Shown here: positions 11,293-21,155 of the stretch, in pieces
Position numbering within the stretch: the first letter of the stretch is position 1
Layout of the letters: the number at the start of each line of letters is the position of its first letter
NCBI GenBank assembly: GCA_000827325.1
Contig: KN832871.1
Location: forward strand, 310,001 to 374,000
Length of the DNA: 64,000 nt
Direction of reading: 5' to 3'
Origin: Oidiodendron maius Zn
Taxonomy: Eukaryota; Ascomycota; Leotiomycetes; Myxotrichaceae
Translations under genes and position numbers: made by a program
The notes under the pieces: model-generated
Seen by the model: the letters and a program-made list of their open reading frames with translations, nothing else
What the model was told of the DNA's origin: nothing
The model's database searches: none

Positions 11293-11520
11293 AGAATGGA
11301 CGGTGTCCAAAAGGCCAGGAGCGAAGGTAAAATACAAATCCAGCATGAGTTGTTCTAGCACTTAGGTTGGAAGAAGTGAGGTGAAGGTCGGAAGAAGTAA
11401 GCAGCTCCATGACTACAAGAAGACTGTTGTAGCACTTGCTACTTCCTCATCGAGGTCCTTGGTAGGAAATGGCAGGCACCGATTTACACTTGACGGCGTA
11501 CAAAAGGCAGGAACGAAAGT
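11293..11520. repeat. Pair of diverged repeats upstream of the broken gene
   Basis: Two related segments of about 55 bp lie roughly 200 bp apart in the same orientation. One is at about 11293 (GGACGGTGTCCAAAAGGCC) and one at about 11490 (TGACGGCGTACAAAAGGCAG), both continuing AGGAACGAAG-like. Their presence beside a decayed gene suggests an old multicopy element. Copy number cannot be judged from one window. Confidence 0.4.
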
Positions 11521-11604
11521 GCGAAGAGAACACGAATTAAGGAATGAGCAAATGAACATATAAAGATTCTAAATAGTAAAGGAGAACGTACCAGCATATC
11601 ACCA

Positions 11605-12353
11605 CTAATGCACACAGTTCCTTCCACAACACCTCCAGCCTTGCTGCGATGGAGCACACATCTGAAGTTGGAATTGGAGGCCAGAAACCCGGTATCGTCT
11701 CGGCGGTATTCCTGTTTGTCTTCAACTCATTTTTTTGCTGTTGGCTGGCTGGGCATGACCTGTAAGTTGGTCCACCCCTTCATTTTAAGTAAAGGGACTC
11801 ACAAACTATATAGGGCTATACCCGGCTGAAATTGTTCCACTGAGAATTCGTGCACCTTCAAACGGCTTGTCCACTAGCACTAATTGGATATTTAATTTCC
11901 TGGTTGTGATGATTACACCAGTATCATTCTCTTCCATTAGGTACAAAACCTATGTTATTTTTGCCGTCATGTGAGTTTTCGATACTGCACTCCAGTGACT
12001 GCTCTCGTACTACCCCACAGGAAATAGATATTGACAAAACTTATAGAAACGCCGCCATTATCCTTGTTGTCTACTTGTGCTACCCAGAAACAGCCTACCG
12101 TTCCCTAGAAGAGGTCGACACTATCTTCCGCAAGACGAAAGGTTGGTTCGATGTTGTTCGTATTGCACGGGACGAGCCTCTACGTTACGGAAAGAATGGA
12201 GAGCGGCTTGTTTATGAGCAGACTGAAGAAAATGCCGCTCGTTCTCAAGGCATTGAATCTGGGGCCGCGGTAGAAGTATCTGCAGGTGTCTTGGAGGACG
12301 TGAATAAGAATTCTGAAGTGAGCTCAAATGTTGAGATGAGCAAGATGGTTTGA
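11605..12353 (+). pseudogene. 3' remnant of an MFS sugar transporter
   Basis: Only the last third of a hexose-type MFS transporter is present. Segments, with splice sites still intact, run about 11605-11761, 11814-11970 and 12047-12353. The recognisable parts are KPGIVSAVFLFVFNSFF, then AVGWLGMTWLYPAEIVPLRI, TNWIFNFLVVMITPVSF, YKTYVIFAVINAAIILVVY and the signature PETAYRSLEEVDTIF, followed by a hydrophilic tail. The first nine or so membrane helices are missing. The run of seven T at about 11731-11737 shifts the frame by one base between FNSFF and AVGWLG, so even the remnant is interrupted. What remains abuts the repeat-bearing patch at 10.3-11.5 kb. The codon pattern is still protein-like, so the damage is probably recent. 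An assembly error in the T run is possible but would not restore the missing N-terminus. Confidence 0.75.
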
Positions 12354-12683
12354 GATGGCTAGTGAGAACAGTGTATGAGGGCGACATACTGTACCGGGAC
12401 TTGAAGAATATATCATTCGAGAGCGCTAATGATTCCGCTATTCCTGTCTAATCATTAGACGTTATAGATACTTATATACGGCTTGATGCATAATCGAGTG
12501 ACTGTAGTGCGATTAGTGTGATGTATTCGCTCCCGAAGCGTTTCTGGACTGAACACTTGTGATAGATCACATTAAATTGATCTAGACAAATGTCGCAGAA
12601 CTCCCTGCGTATATACAATCTTTCCTATAAAATGACCATCTTGAGACAGCACTAAGATCGGAATCCTCTAACTTACAACGCTA
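12354..12683. other. Convergent spacer
   Basis: This AT-rich 330-bp stretch lies between the transporter remnant and the isomerase gene. Only 3' flanking sequence is visible. Confidence 0.5.
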
Positions 12684-13609
12684 CTATAGTTTCTCAAATC
12701 TCGGCTTCGTTTTTTGTAATCCGGATAGCATTGCCCTCTCAACATCGCTGGTCTGAATGGCTGCGGAGTTCCACACCCCAGTATACCTCAAGCTATCTGC
12801 AACAGTATGATCTCTAGCATGATTCAACAACTCCTTAGTGCCCTGCACTGCAACTGGGCTCTTGGTCGCGATGAGCGTAGCAATCTTCAGCGCCGCGTCT
12901 AGCGCAGCCTGCTTGGTTTCGGCGACCTGGCTCACGAATCCCACACGCAGAGCCTCCTCAGCCCCAAAGATTCGCGCGGACAGGCACACTTCCTTAACCC
13001 AGGAGAAGTTCCCGACGACCTTAGGTAGCCGCGTGAGGGTACCGATGTCTGCTGCGAGCCCGATATCTACTTCCTTCACAGCCAACTTGGCGTTGGCAGT
13101 TGCGATCCGGATGTCGGCGCAGGTGGAGATATCGATGGCCAAGCCGAGGGAGTAGCCATGCAGAACGCAGATAACAGCTATTTGCATTGTCAGCAAAGTA
13201 AATTCTTTACCGGCCATGTATAGCCAGGGGCTCGGGTATGGCATTGCGGGGGAGGGAATTTGGAAGACGCACGCTTCTCACACTTCTCCACGCTGCTGAT
13301 GCTGTCCTGGAACTCTTGGATGTGTCTCTTGATAGCAGCAGCTCTTCTAGCCACATCATTCGAGTCTGATATACCTTGGATATTGGCGGCCTCTACGTCT
13401 AAGCCGGCAGTGAAGGCTTTATCACCAGCACCGGAAATGATGACGGCACGGACGTCGGGGTTGACGGAGAGGGCATCCATAACAGTCTTAAGCTCGAGCC
13501 ACATGGCTTCGATGAAGGCATTGAGCTTTTGAGGGCGGTTGATCTCGACATGGGCGACAAAGGGAGCGGGAGTGCTGACGATGAAGTATGTATACGTTTT
13601 GGACGCCAT
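12684..13609 (-). CDS. Delta(3,5)-delta(2,4)-dienoyl-CoA isomerase (enoyl-CoA hydratase/isomerase family)
   Basis: Two exons (13609-13273 and 13177-12684) give 276 aa, typical for the family. The crotonase fold is clear: the oxyanion-hole segment GDKAFTAGLDVEAAN, the second oxyanion element VICVLHGYSLGLAIDIS, and the catalytic region KEVDIGLAADIGTLTRLPKV. That last region carries the Glu and Asp positions that define dienoyl-CoA isomerases such as rat ECH1. The enzyme would move double bonds of 3,5-dienoyl-CoA esters during beta-oxidation of odd-position unsaturated fatty acids. The last residues are FEKL; EKL is only a weak match to the peroxisomal PTS1 signal, and I see no clear mitochondrial presequence. 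The intron (donor GTGCGT) restores EKCEKPVICVLHG across the junction. A co-directional ATG inside the intron gives a false shorter frame. Confidence 0.9.
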
Positions 13610-14954
13610 AGCGAGGGTTGCCGCTGGGAGGCTTGGGAACGGGATGGGATGAGTAGGAGGCCTCTGGTGGTTTCAATTGGCCTGCGAGGCTGCTGCGTGG
13701 CTCTGAAATAAGATGGAGGAATGTTCGCCTCTATTCTCAATGTTTGGTGAAGTCTCAATAACTACGGGGAGAAGTGCAGTACTGGACGTTACCCACAAGG
13801 CTGATAATCATCCATGAACCTCGGCACAAGCCCAAAGCTCTACCCGGACTTCACTCCCTCAGGCTGCGAGGCTGCCACCGACAGAGCATCCGGCGAGACC
13901 TGCTATTCCTGGACGGAGGCATGTAGATGTCGTCTGATCGTGTTAATATCGCCCGATCTGCTCATTTTACGCCCTCTGCAATCTCAGTCAGCGATTCACC
14001 GAGATTGCAACTCGGGTCCTGGCAGGGGGACAGACCTCATGCGGGCGTCCGGTAAAGCCGCTAACCCTTCTCCAGGCCACGATTGATGTGCTTGGTCTTC
14101 GTATACGAGCTGCTGAGGGGACGGCCCCGCGGTCCTTTTTGCTCCCTGGGACAGGCCGGTCAGTCAGAACAGAGATCCGCAGAGAGATGGCCGGCGCACA
14201 CGTGGAATTTCAACGGCTGCTAACACCACTCTGGGGCAAATGTCAGGACGGCAGTTGCGCAGACCCCCCCCTTCCCCCCCCTAAAACTCCCATGCCACCC
14301 CACGATATCATTACAGGAGATCATTGCTAGTCCAGGCCACGGCCGATCGAGACGGCAGGCATCGAGGCCCTGACCAGCAGCCTCGGAACAGCCCTGGAAT
14401 CTCAGACTTCGGCGACCACAGCATGGCGGAATGCAATGCTGCGCAATCTGATAGGGATTCAGATGCAAGGAGCGACTGCGAACCCCCAACTGGTCAGCTG
14501 AGACCGACTGCCGTCCAATAGTCGGTGATGGGGGCGCCTGTCCCGCGCGTAAAAGGCCGTTAATTGACGGCTAATTGACCCCATCCTGGAGGTGACTTCA
14601 CCACCTCAAACTACCACCCTACGCCTTAATATTTTGGCTTCCATTTTCGTGCCTCTTCCGCTGCGCTTCGAATGGCATCCTCCTTCATGCCCCTCGCAAT
14701 CCGCCATCATCTGCAGCATGCGGTGCCTGCCGTGCGCCTCCCACCCATTTCCGATCTCTGCCCTGCCGCTGCGTGATCGAAGCTTCCTGGAATCGAGATA
14801 AGAGATCGGCATATAGGTCAGTGCGAGTGGTGCTCAACAGCGTTGCAGGTCGTCACGTTTCTCCCCGCCTGTGTTCCCCGTAGGCCCCAGAGCTCGAGAT
14901 ATGTCCTCCATTCTCTGCCACAGCTGCTGATTCCCTCCTCGCAGACAACCAAAC
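13610..14954. other. Long GC-rich divergent intergenic region
   Basis: This 1.3-kb stretch lies between the isomerase (leftward) and the fusion gene (rightward). It is GC-rich, with two C-runs near 14264-14281. The open frames on both strands are compositionally biased and carry no recognisable motif. It probably contains both promoters and a long 5' leader of the fusion gene. I see no RNA gene. Confidence 0.5.
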
Positions 14955-17756
14955 ATGTTTCATATCGACCGGAACAACCTTCCTGTGGTTCTGACCCGGA
15001 AGGCCCTCTTGGTCATCGACCTGCAGAATGATATCGTGTCGGAGGGTGGGATAATATCTGTCGAAGACCCTCCGGGATTTGTGGAGAACTCCATCAACCT
15101 TGCGGTGCACTTTCGACAGTCCGGTCACGACGTGATATGGGTCCAGAGTGGGTTTGAGGGCTCCCGACCCGTGAATAGTGACAATCGCCGGAGCGAGAGT
15201 GTTATAACGGATCGGGAATTGGCTCAGGTTCTTCGAGCGAGTGCAGCGGAGCCCACGTCGAGGGCGGGGCATTCTCAGGAGCTGGTCGAGATGTATAGTA
15301 GGATGGTTAATACCGATGACGATTTGGAACAGCTATCTGAGCTGCAGCTGGGCGGCGATAGATGGGAGGGACCGAATGACGAAACGTTTTTGACTGCTGA
15401 GCACGGTCAGAGTGCTAAGTTCGTCTTGCCCGGGACACCCGGGGCGGATTTTACTCCTCTCGTCAGGCAGAACATTGATAACTCCAGAGACCTCATATTT
15501 CATAAAAGCTATTACTCGGCTTTTAAAGATGGGATACTGGTGCAGACGCTGCGTGTCAAGTTTGTGACGGAGATATATATTTGTGGCGCTCTGACCAACA
15601 TCAGCATCTTTGCTACGGCTATGGATGCTGCTCGGCACGGCTACTCTATTGCTATCGTCGAGGACTGTCTGGGTTATCAATCCAGAGAAAGACACGATGC
15701 GGCCTTGATGAAGCTAACCGAACTTACGGGATGCGATATATTGAGCAGCATGGATGTCCATCGAGATTTACCGCCAGGAACAACCAAGGACGAGCAAATC
15801 GCCCCACCACGAACACGGCCACATCAAAAAGGGCCTTCACTTGCGCCTCGGAAGCCTGCCGCTGATCCAGCAAGGCATATCTCTCCCCTTGCCACTTCAG
15901 GAAGCACTAAATCACGGCTGTCAAATGGGAATGGCAAGCACGAATACGCAAATTCATCAGAAGACCTCCCCGGTCCCAGTAAGAGGAGGGAACAAGTTAA
16001 GACCAAGATCAAAGTTCGACGACGCTCCTCGAGATCTCCTCCGCAAAGTGTAAGCAAGCCTGGGAAATCCTCACCTACTTCAAGGGATACATCTGCAGCT
16101 GTAAAGCCACTTGCTTTGCTCGAAGATATCGGCGCAGGTGCAACTATCACAGATAAGTTGATACTGAAGTTGGAAAATGCCGATAATAGTTCAGAGCGGG
16201 CAGCGGGCTCCCCAATGCATCTTGACGACCGGTTTAAGGCTGCCACAGAGGCTACTATGGAACGAGAAACTGAAGTTCTCTGCGAGGGCGACACCACTAT
16301 TATCAACAATGTCCTCGATGAGGAACTGTCTAATGGCGTATTTGATGTGGTCCGCGATGAAGTACTGTGGCAGAAAATGTCTCACAGAGGTGGCGAAGTC
16401 CCTCGACTTATTGCAGTACAAGGGGAAGTTGCAGATGATGGCAGTATGCCAATCTACAGACATCCTTCGGACGAATCTCCTCCTTTACTTCCATTCTCCC
16501 CTGTCGTCTCTCAGATCCGTGCCGTGGTAGAGAAGAAGCTTGGACATTCTCTTAACCATGTGTTGATCCAGTTCTATCGGGATGGAAACGATTATATTTC
16601 AGAACATAGCGATAAGACCCTGGACATTGCTCCTAACACATATATTGCCAATGTTAGCCTCGGTGCTCAGAGAACAATGGTTTTCCGAACGAAGAAAGAC
16701 GCACAGGGGAAAGACGTTTCCGATAATTCCGGGAGAACTGGACCTCGCAAGGCATGCAAAGCTCCCCTTCCACACAATTCAATGTGCAAGATGGGATTGG
16801 TAACCAATATGCGCTGGTTACATGGGATAAGGCAGGATAAACGGATGTCGAGCGACAAATCCGAAGCAGAATTGGCATACAATGGTGGACGAATATCCCT
16901 GACATTCAGGCTGATCGGGACATTTATTAGCAAGGACGAGCAAACAATCTGGGGTCAAGGCGCCACAGGAAAGACTAAAGATGATGCCAAACAGGTGATC
17001 AATGGGGAGACTCCCGATACAGAGAGGATGGTGCGAGCCTTTGGCAAAGAGAATCATTCCAGCGAGTTTGACTGGGCAGAGACATATGGTGAAGGCTTTG
17101 ATGTCCTTCACATGTCGAATTTACCAAAACTATTCCCCTCTGGAGATATCATTGCCGACCTGGCGCTGAAATTCATACTAGCGGAATACGGAGTTGCTTG
17201 GGTGGAAGGAAATCACTCTCCATTTTTCAGATGGAGTGATTATCCGTCAACGACAGAGGCAAGCGTTGAAAGCCGGACCGTTAAATTTATAGACAATGAT
17301 GTCGAAAAATCAACTGTGGAAGGCGACATGGCCGTTCTGTACTACATCGATGCCGTCTATGGACCAAAATTGGCTAAATCTCGGGATGATTTCGCGCGGC
17401 TATTCACGCGAACGCATAAAGCTTGTGACCTCCTCTATACCTGGCGTGGTATGCCACAGACCATAGACAGGTTCAAGGATATACTGGACCTTTGGGAAGG
17501 TTTTGCATCAGAAGGGCCGTTCCTTGCTGGGTTAACACCGTCACCTGTTGATTTCGCTGTCACACCTCTCCTTATTGAGCTTAAAAGAGCATGGCCTGTG
17601 AGCACACGCTTCATTAACCTGGATGCTTACGTCGTCCGTATGATAGATCGGGAGTGTGTCAAGAAAGTGGTTGGTTGTCTCAGCCATCTGAATGATCAGA
17701 ATACGGCTAGTTCACAAGCGGCAAGTACGGTTCATGCAGAAGGGTGTTTGTGGTAA
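14955..17756 (+). CDS. Isochorismatase-like / AlkB-like dioxygenase / GST-like fusion protein
   Basis: One uninterrupted exon of 933 codons joins three folds. Residues about 15-260 are an isochorismatase-like hydrolase domain: Asp22 in VIDLQND, Lys184 in FHKSYYSAF, and GALTNISIFATAMDAARHG. The usual nucleophilic Cys is Ser217, as in true isochorismatases that need no Cys. A Ser/Pro/Lys-rich linker follows (about 270-400). Residues about 470-655 are an AlkB-like 2-oxoglutarate/Fe(II) dioxygenase: His551-x-Asp553 in SEHSDKT, His623 in RWLHGIR, and Arg646/Arg652 in GGRISLTFR. Residues about 720-920 look like a glutathione-transferase C-terminal helical domain (GPFLAGLTPSPVDFAVTPLL). Such a protein could repair or modify alkylated nucleic acid or a small molecule; the real substrate is unknown. 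The start is chosen because the isochorismatase domain begins 15 residues later. Confidence 0.88.
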   Translation: MFHIDRNNLPVVLTRKALLVIDLQNDIVSEGGIISVEDPPGFVENSINLAVHFRQSGHDVIWVQSGFEGSRPVNSDNRRSESVITDRELAQVLRASAAEPTSRAGHSQELVEMYSRMVNTDDDLEQLSELQLGGDRWEGPNDETFLTAEHGQSAKFVLPGTPGADFTPLVRQNIDNSRDLIFHKSYYSAFKDGILVQTLRVKFVTEIYICGALTNISIFATAMDAARHGYSIAIVEDCLGYQSRERHDAALMKLTELTGCDILSSMDVHRDLPPGTTKDEQIAPPRTRPHQKGPSLAPRKPAADPARHISPLATSGSTKSRLSNGNGKHEYANSSEDLPGPSKRREQVKTKIKVRRRSSRSPPQSVSKPGKSSPTSRDTSAAVKPLALLEDIGAGATITDKLILKLENADNSSERAAGSPMHLDDRFKAATEATMERETEVLCEGDTTIINNVLDEELSNGVFDVVRDEVLWQKMSHRGGEVPRLIAVQGEVADDGSMPIYRHPSDESPPLLPFSPVVSQIRAVVEKKLGHSLNHVLIQFYRDGNDYISEHSDKTLDIAPNTYIANVSLGAQRTMVFRTKKDAQGKDVSDNSGRTGPRKACKAPLPHNSMCKMGLVTNMRWLHGIRQDKRMSSDKSEAELAYNGGRISLTFRLIGTFISKDEQTIWGQGATGKTKDDAKQVINGETPDTERMVRAFGKENHSSEFDWAETYGEGFDVLHMSNLPKLFPSGDIIADLALKFILAEYGVAWVEGNHSPFFRWSDYPSTTEASVESRTVKFIDNDVEKSTVEGDMAVLYYIDAVYGPKLAKSRDDFARLFTRTHKACDLLYTWRGMPQTIDRFKDILDLWEGFASEGPFLAGLTPSPVDFAVTPLLIELKRAWPVSTRFINLDAYVVRMIDRECVKKVVGCLSHLNDQNTASSQAASTVHAEGCLW

Positions 17757-18014
17757 TTTCTGGGCAAGGCTCCTTAGCTAAGGTATTATGGGCAGAAAAG
17801 GCACGGATATAGGTTGGATATGGGATATTCATATAACAAGGACATAAAAAGCTTACATGTCTATCTGTTTATATGTGGGGCAATGGGCTTATTTGCGCTT
17901 CATGTATTGTTCTATAACACGGACGTAGGCGGCAGGAAATTGAATGAAACATGAAAGTCTCAACAACTCTCTTTCGAGATAAATATTCCATCTCCGCACA
18001 GCATTTCGCTTCAA
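17757..18014. other. Convergent 3' spacer
   Basis: This 258-bp spacer lies between the fusion gene and the XRCC2-like gene, which run toward each other. No gene is seen. Confidence 0.5.
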
Positions 18015-18736
18015 TCATTGCTGCCTCCAACTGAACGTGCCATGTTGACTAAGAGCTCTCCAACCCTGGGAGCCAATTCTGTCGTTGCCCTGCACCCTTC
18101 TCATCTCTGTTAGAGCCTCATCAACACTTATACCGGCAGCAAAACCTTCAATCTCTTCCCTCTCAACTTTTAACCACCCTCTCCAGCCAGTCATTATTTC
18201 TCCGCCCACCCCGCCATTGACTATCGTTGCCATCCATTCTCTGTCCTTACTTGCATGGCGCCCCCAAAGCATGTAGCCCTCTACACTCTCCAACGTAATC
18301 TTCAGACTATTTCTTGTGGGCCTGAATATATGCACATGTCTCAAATCACAGTCCAAATGTGAGGGGGAGAACCTGCCGTCAACATCAATGACTGCTACTG
18401 TCCCGCCTCTCACCTTGACGAGATGATTAACGATATGGTAAAGGAGCGGCAGCCAGCGTCCTACAACCGCCAACTTCCCACCATGACTTCTCCACAAACT
18501 ATCTAGCTCCGAGATCCCAGTCCTTTCAGGCTTCGGATTGTGCGCTGCGCGGAGATCTTTCAAGAACTTCAAATAGTATTGTGAGAATTGGTTGCTTATC
18601 GATAAGAGACACAACTGGGTATGAAAAGATTAAGCAATCGACTGACCGTCTCCAAACTTCCCTCCTCCGCAGCTATCTCTCGCAAGAGACGCGCGCCCAG
18701 AACTTCCTCTGCGGACGTCGATACCGGAGTCGTCAT
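18015..18736 (-). CDS. RecA/Rad51-paralogue-like protein, XRCC2-type
   Basis: Two exons (18736-18647 and 18566-18015) give 213 aa. The intron has donor GTCAGT and, as the best fit, an 80-nt length that joins EGSLET to FLKDLRAAHNPKPERTGISEL; a nearer AG would make a 32-nt intron, too short for a fungus. The layout recalls XRCC2/Rlp1: an N-terminal helix, GISELD, a beta-alpha-beta unit (GTVAVIDVDGRFSPSHL, Walker-B-like), HVHIFRPTR, and GGVGGEIMTGWRGWL near the end. The normal Walker A (GxxxxGKT) is not evident; GGKLAVVGRWLPLLYHI occupies its place, so ATP binding may be lost. The role is probably accessory to homologous recombination. The family assignment is from overall pattern only. The start codon lies 27 bp from that of SOM1 on the other strand. 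Confidence 0.6.
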
Positions 18737-18763
18737 CTCGTCCAGCAGGTTTTAAGAGAGACC

Positions 18764-19113
18764 ATGACGCCCCCTGTTGAGTCGTGGCCGGCGCGGGAAT
18801 TGGAGGAGCGCGTGCTGGGCGATGCGAAAGGGAAGAGGCGGAAGGGATTTGATGGCGACTTGGGGAAGTGCCAGTTAGTCGAGCTGCTGCAATACAGCTG
18901 TGAGGTCGAGAAGCCGGTTACAAGAGAGAGTAAGACAAGGTGTTGGCCTGTGGAGAGGCTGTTTAGGAAGTAAGTTGTGGTTTTCCTGCCTCGGTATTTT
19001 ATGCGGCGATAATTGAAGCTAATATTTCAACTTGGCGCAGGTGCCTGGATAGAGAGGGCTCATTCATAGCAGAGACCACAATTTGGGAGAGGGGAGAGAA
19101 GAAAATACGATGA
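18764..19113 (+). CDS. SOM1: Mitochondrial inner-membrane peptidase-associated protein Som1
   Basis: Two exons (18764-18969 and 19041-19113) give 92 aa. The small protein shows the Som1 pattern: KCQLVELLQYSCEVEKP, TRCWPVERLFRKC, and the end IAETTIWER. The four cysteines are spaced as in twin-Cys proteins of the intermembrane space. Som1 works with the Imp1/Imp2 inner-membrane peptidase that matures some intermembrane-space proteins. The splice (AAG formed across the junction, then CLDREGSF) is needed for the second half of the motif. The frame is open upstream over the neighbour's first exon, but MTPPVESW at 18764 is the natural start. Confidence 0.85.
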
Positions 19114-19402
19114 TCCGAGGTGTTTAAGACGGACCTGGCACACATATCGCCAGTTCGGATAGAAATGGGAGATAATTACAAAGGCTATTTCAAAGGGATA
19201 TTCTTCGTAGTTTGCGTGGCGGCTTCTCTGATGCAAAGTCGTCTCTATACATAAGTATCATATCGCTACAGGCAGGCTGCATATGCCTCAGTTCAGCAAA
19301 CTCGATATTTATGCTGATTCCCAAACTCCTCAAACTCCACGCTAATGCAAGAGATCCCGTCGAGGTGTGAACCCCTCCAATACGCCTGAAGGTAATACAC
19401 TC

Positions 19403-20405
19403 TCACAACTGCACGGGATTTGCCTCCACTGGAAGGGCCTTTTTCTTCTTTGCTGTAGGCCCTTTCCTGGAATGCCGACGTTCCGAATTCACAATCAAAC
19501 TATGATCCTCATCTCTCATCGGCTTGCTATTTGGAGGCTGTGATCTGCCGGTCATGAGATCTTTCATCATCTGCTCCCACAGCTCATGTTTCTCTTTGCT
19601 CTTTGGATCTTTTTCCGCCGTTCTTTTAATATCTCTCTCATTTCCGGCCTTGCTGAATTTAGTCAAACGGCGCAATGCCTCCTCGCCCTGTCGTGCAGAC
19701 TTGGCCGCCTCCTCTCGAATCTTTCTTGGATCTCTCTCCCGCGTGGACTCTATTTCCGTCCACTTGTACGTATGCTTGCTCGGGAAGGAGGGGAATCGTG
19801 TCGGGATATATGGCTTAGACAGCCTGTCCGGCTCCCCGCTCAATTCCTTGCCTAGAAGTATACTTTCTGAAATTGACTTCTGCTCCTCTTCTTCTTGAGC
19901 CTCAAGTTTGATGTCCACTTTTGCCTTCGGTATTGGTGGCTTCAGATGTGGCTCTATAGATGCGAGGGGAAGGTCAAAGCGTGATAGGGCGTAGTCGAAA
20001 TCAATAGGAGTTGGTTCTGACCGCCGAGCATTCAGCATAGACGAGGTCACCTCGTAGAGGAAATGTTCGGCGTCTGCTCGAACATCAGTATTTGGATAAC
20101 TGTAATGGATTTTAATACTGACATATGTCCACTTCGTCGCACATGGCCTGCATAGCTTCTCGAGATGCTCCATCAAAACCCACATGTTCAAGAGCTAGGG
20201 CAATCGCGCGCGACAGAAGTTTCTGTGGTTTATCATCGAAGAGTTCAGCCACTGGGGGAGTTGGAAGCGAAATCTGCTCGGCTACAGGTGTCGGGGAGAT
20301 ATCTAGTGCAATGCGTCTTCTCTTGCTTGATGTTTCGTCCTCAAGATCATCGTCACTTTCGAATGGGCTGGGTCGCTTTCGAGATTTCGGAGACATAGGC
20401 GCCAT
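19403..20405 (-). CDS. TAF8: TFIID subunit TAF8
   Basis: Two exons (20405-20123 and 20073-19403) give 317 aa. After an acidic/basic N-terminus there is a histone-fold domain (about residues 55-125: KLLSRAIALALEHVGFDGAS, then after the intron EHFLYEVTSSMLNARRSEPT, DFDYALSRFDL). The TAF8 C-terminal domain follows: YIPTRFPSFPSKHTYKWTEI and RERDPRKIREEAAKSARQGE, then a basic tail with KKKK. TAF8 pairs with TAF10 in the TFIID core and carries TAF10 into the nucleus. The 49-nt intron (donor GTCAGT, acceptor GCAG) falls inside the histone fold and is required for EVDIYAEHFLYEV. It converges on SOM1. Confidence 0.92.
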
Positions 20406-20701
20406 GGTTATAGTCTGAATGTTTGTTATTGCTGGCAGCTGCGGTGGTAGTAGATAGAGCCACCTTGCTTATGACAACAGCAATTGCCCATCCAGTTCGT
20501 GCAGCAAAGACAGACGCGGGGCAAACGTTGCGTAAGTTGGATCCCTGATCTCGTCGGACGTGATGCTCGCCACGTGAATTGTTCGGACGTTTTCGGTTAG
20601 CTCCAAGAAGTTGTTCCGGCATTCCAAACCTCACCTGGATTCCTTCTCAACAACAAAGAACCACAATCGAGAGCTTTCCGAGAGCCCACGACCTATAAAC
20701 A
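20406..20701. promoter_or_regulatory. Bidirectional promoter of TAF8 and COX9
   Basis: This is 296 bp between divergent start codons. No TATA consensus is evident. Confidence 0.5.
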
Positions 20702-21155
20702 ATGGCAATCCAACCAATTACTGGAGTAAGTGTCCTATGCACATTGCCATGTTGTCACATGTTCTCTGGTCGTTAGGTGGAAGCATCTGGTAACGCGCTG
20801 ACCTACGTCAACAGATGCTCCGAAGGGGGCTCATCGTCGACCTCAGCATTGCCTTCGGTAAGTTAAGCTCAGTTCTTTATTGGAATTGTTTCTTGATTAG
20901 ATGAAGTTGCGAAGCTTGTTCTAGGTGGAGAGAGCTATTAGAGTTAGTTTACTTAACCGGCAACGACTGATGCATTCGAACAGGACTCGGTATTTCATTC
21001 GGATCCTTATACTGGTACAATCGGATTCTTGGTGGCTCTCGATCTTACATTCTCTAACCACTCGCAGGTATGGCTACCACGTTCCCGCTGTGCGCAAACG
21101 AGATACCTTCTACTCGAAGTTGGAGGAACAGAGGGCCAAAAATGCGCAGGCATAG
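20702..21155 (+). CDS. COX9: Cytochrome c oxidase subunit VIIa (Cox9/Cox7a)
   Basis: Four tiny exons (20702-20725, 20815-20857, 20984-21014, 21068-21155) give 61 aa. The product reads MAIQPITGMLRRGLIVDLSI, then a single membrane helix (SIAFGLGISFGSLYWYGYHV) and a charged C-terminus (VRKRDTFYSKLEEQRAKN). This matches the one-helix subunit VIIa of complex IV in length and motif. It sits in the inner mitochondrial membrane and is needed for oxidase assembly. More than half of the gene is intron, so it is easily missed; each junction was fixed by keeping the conserved frame. Confidence 0.92.

Noticed and set aside
13814-14521. Open frames in the GC-rich region before the fusion gene
   Set aside because: Several overlapping frames on both strands are open only because of base composition; none has a domain or exon pattern.
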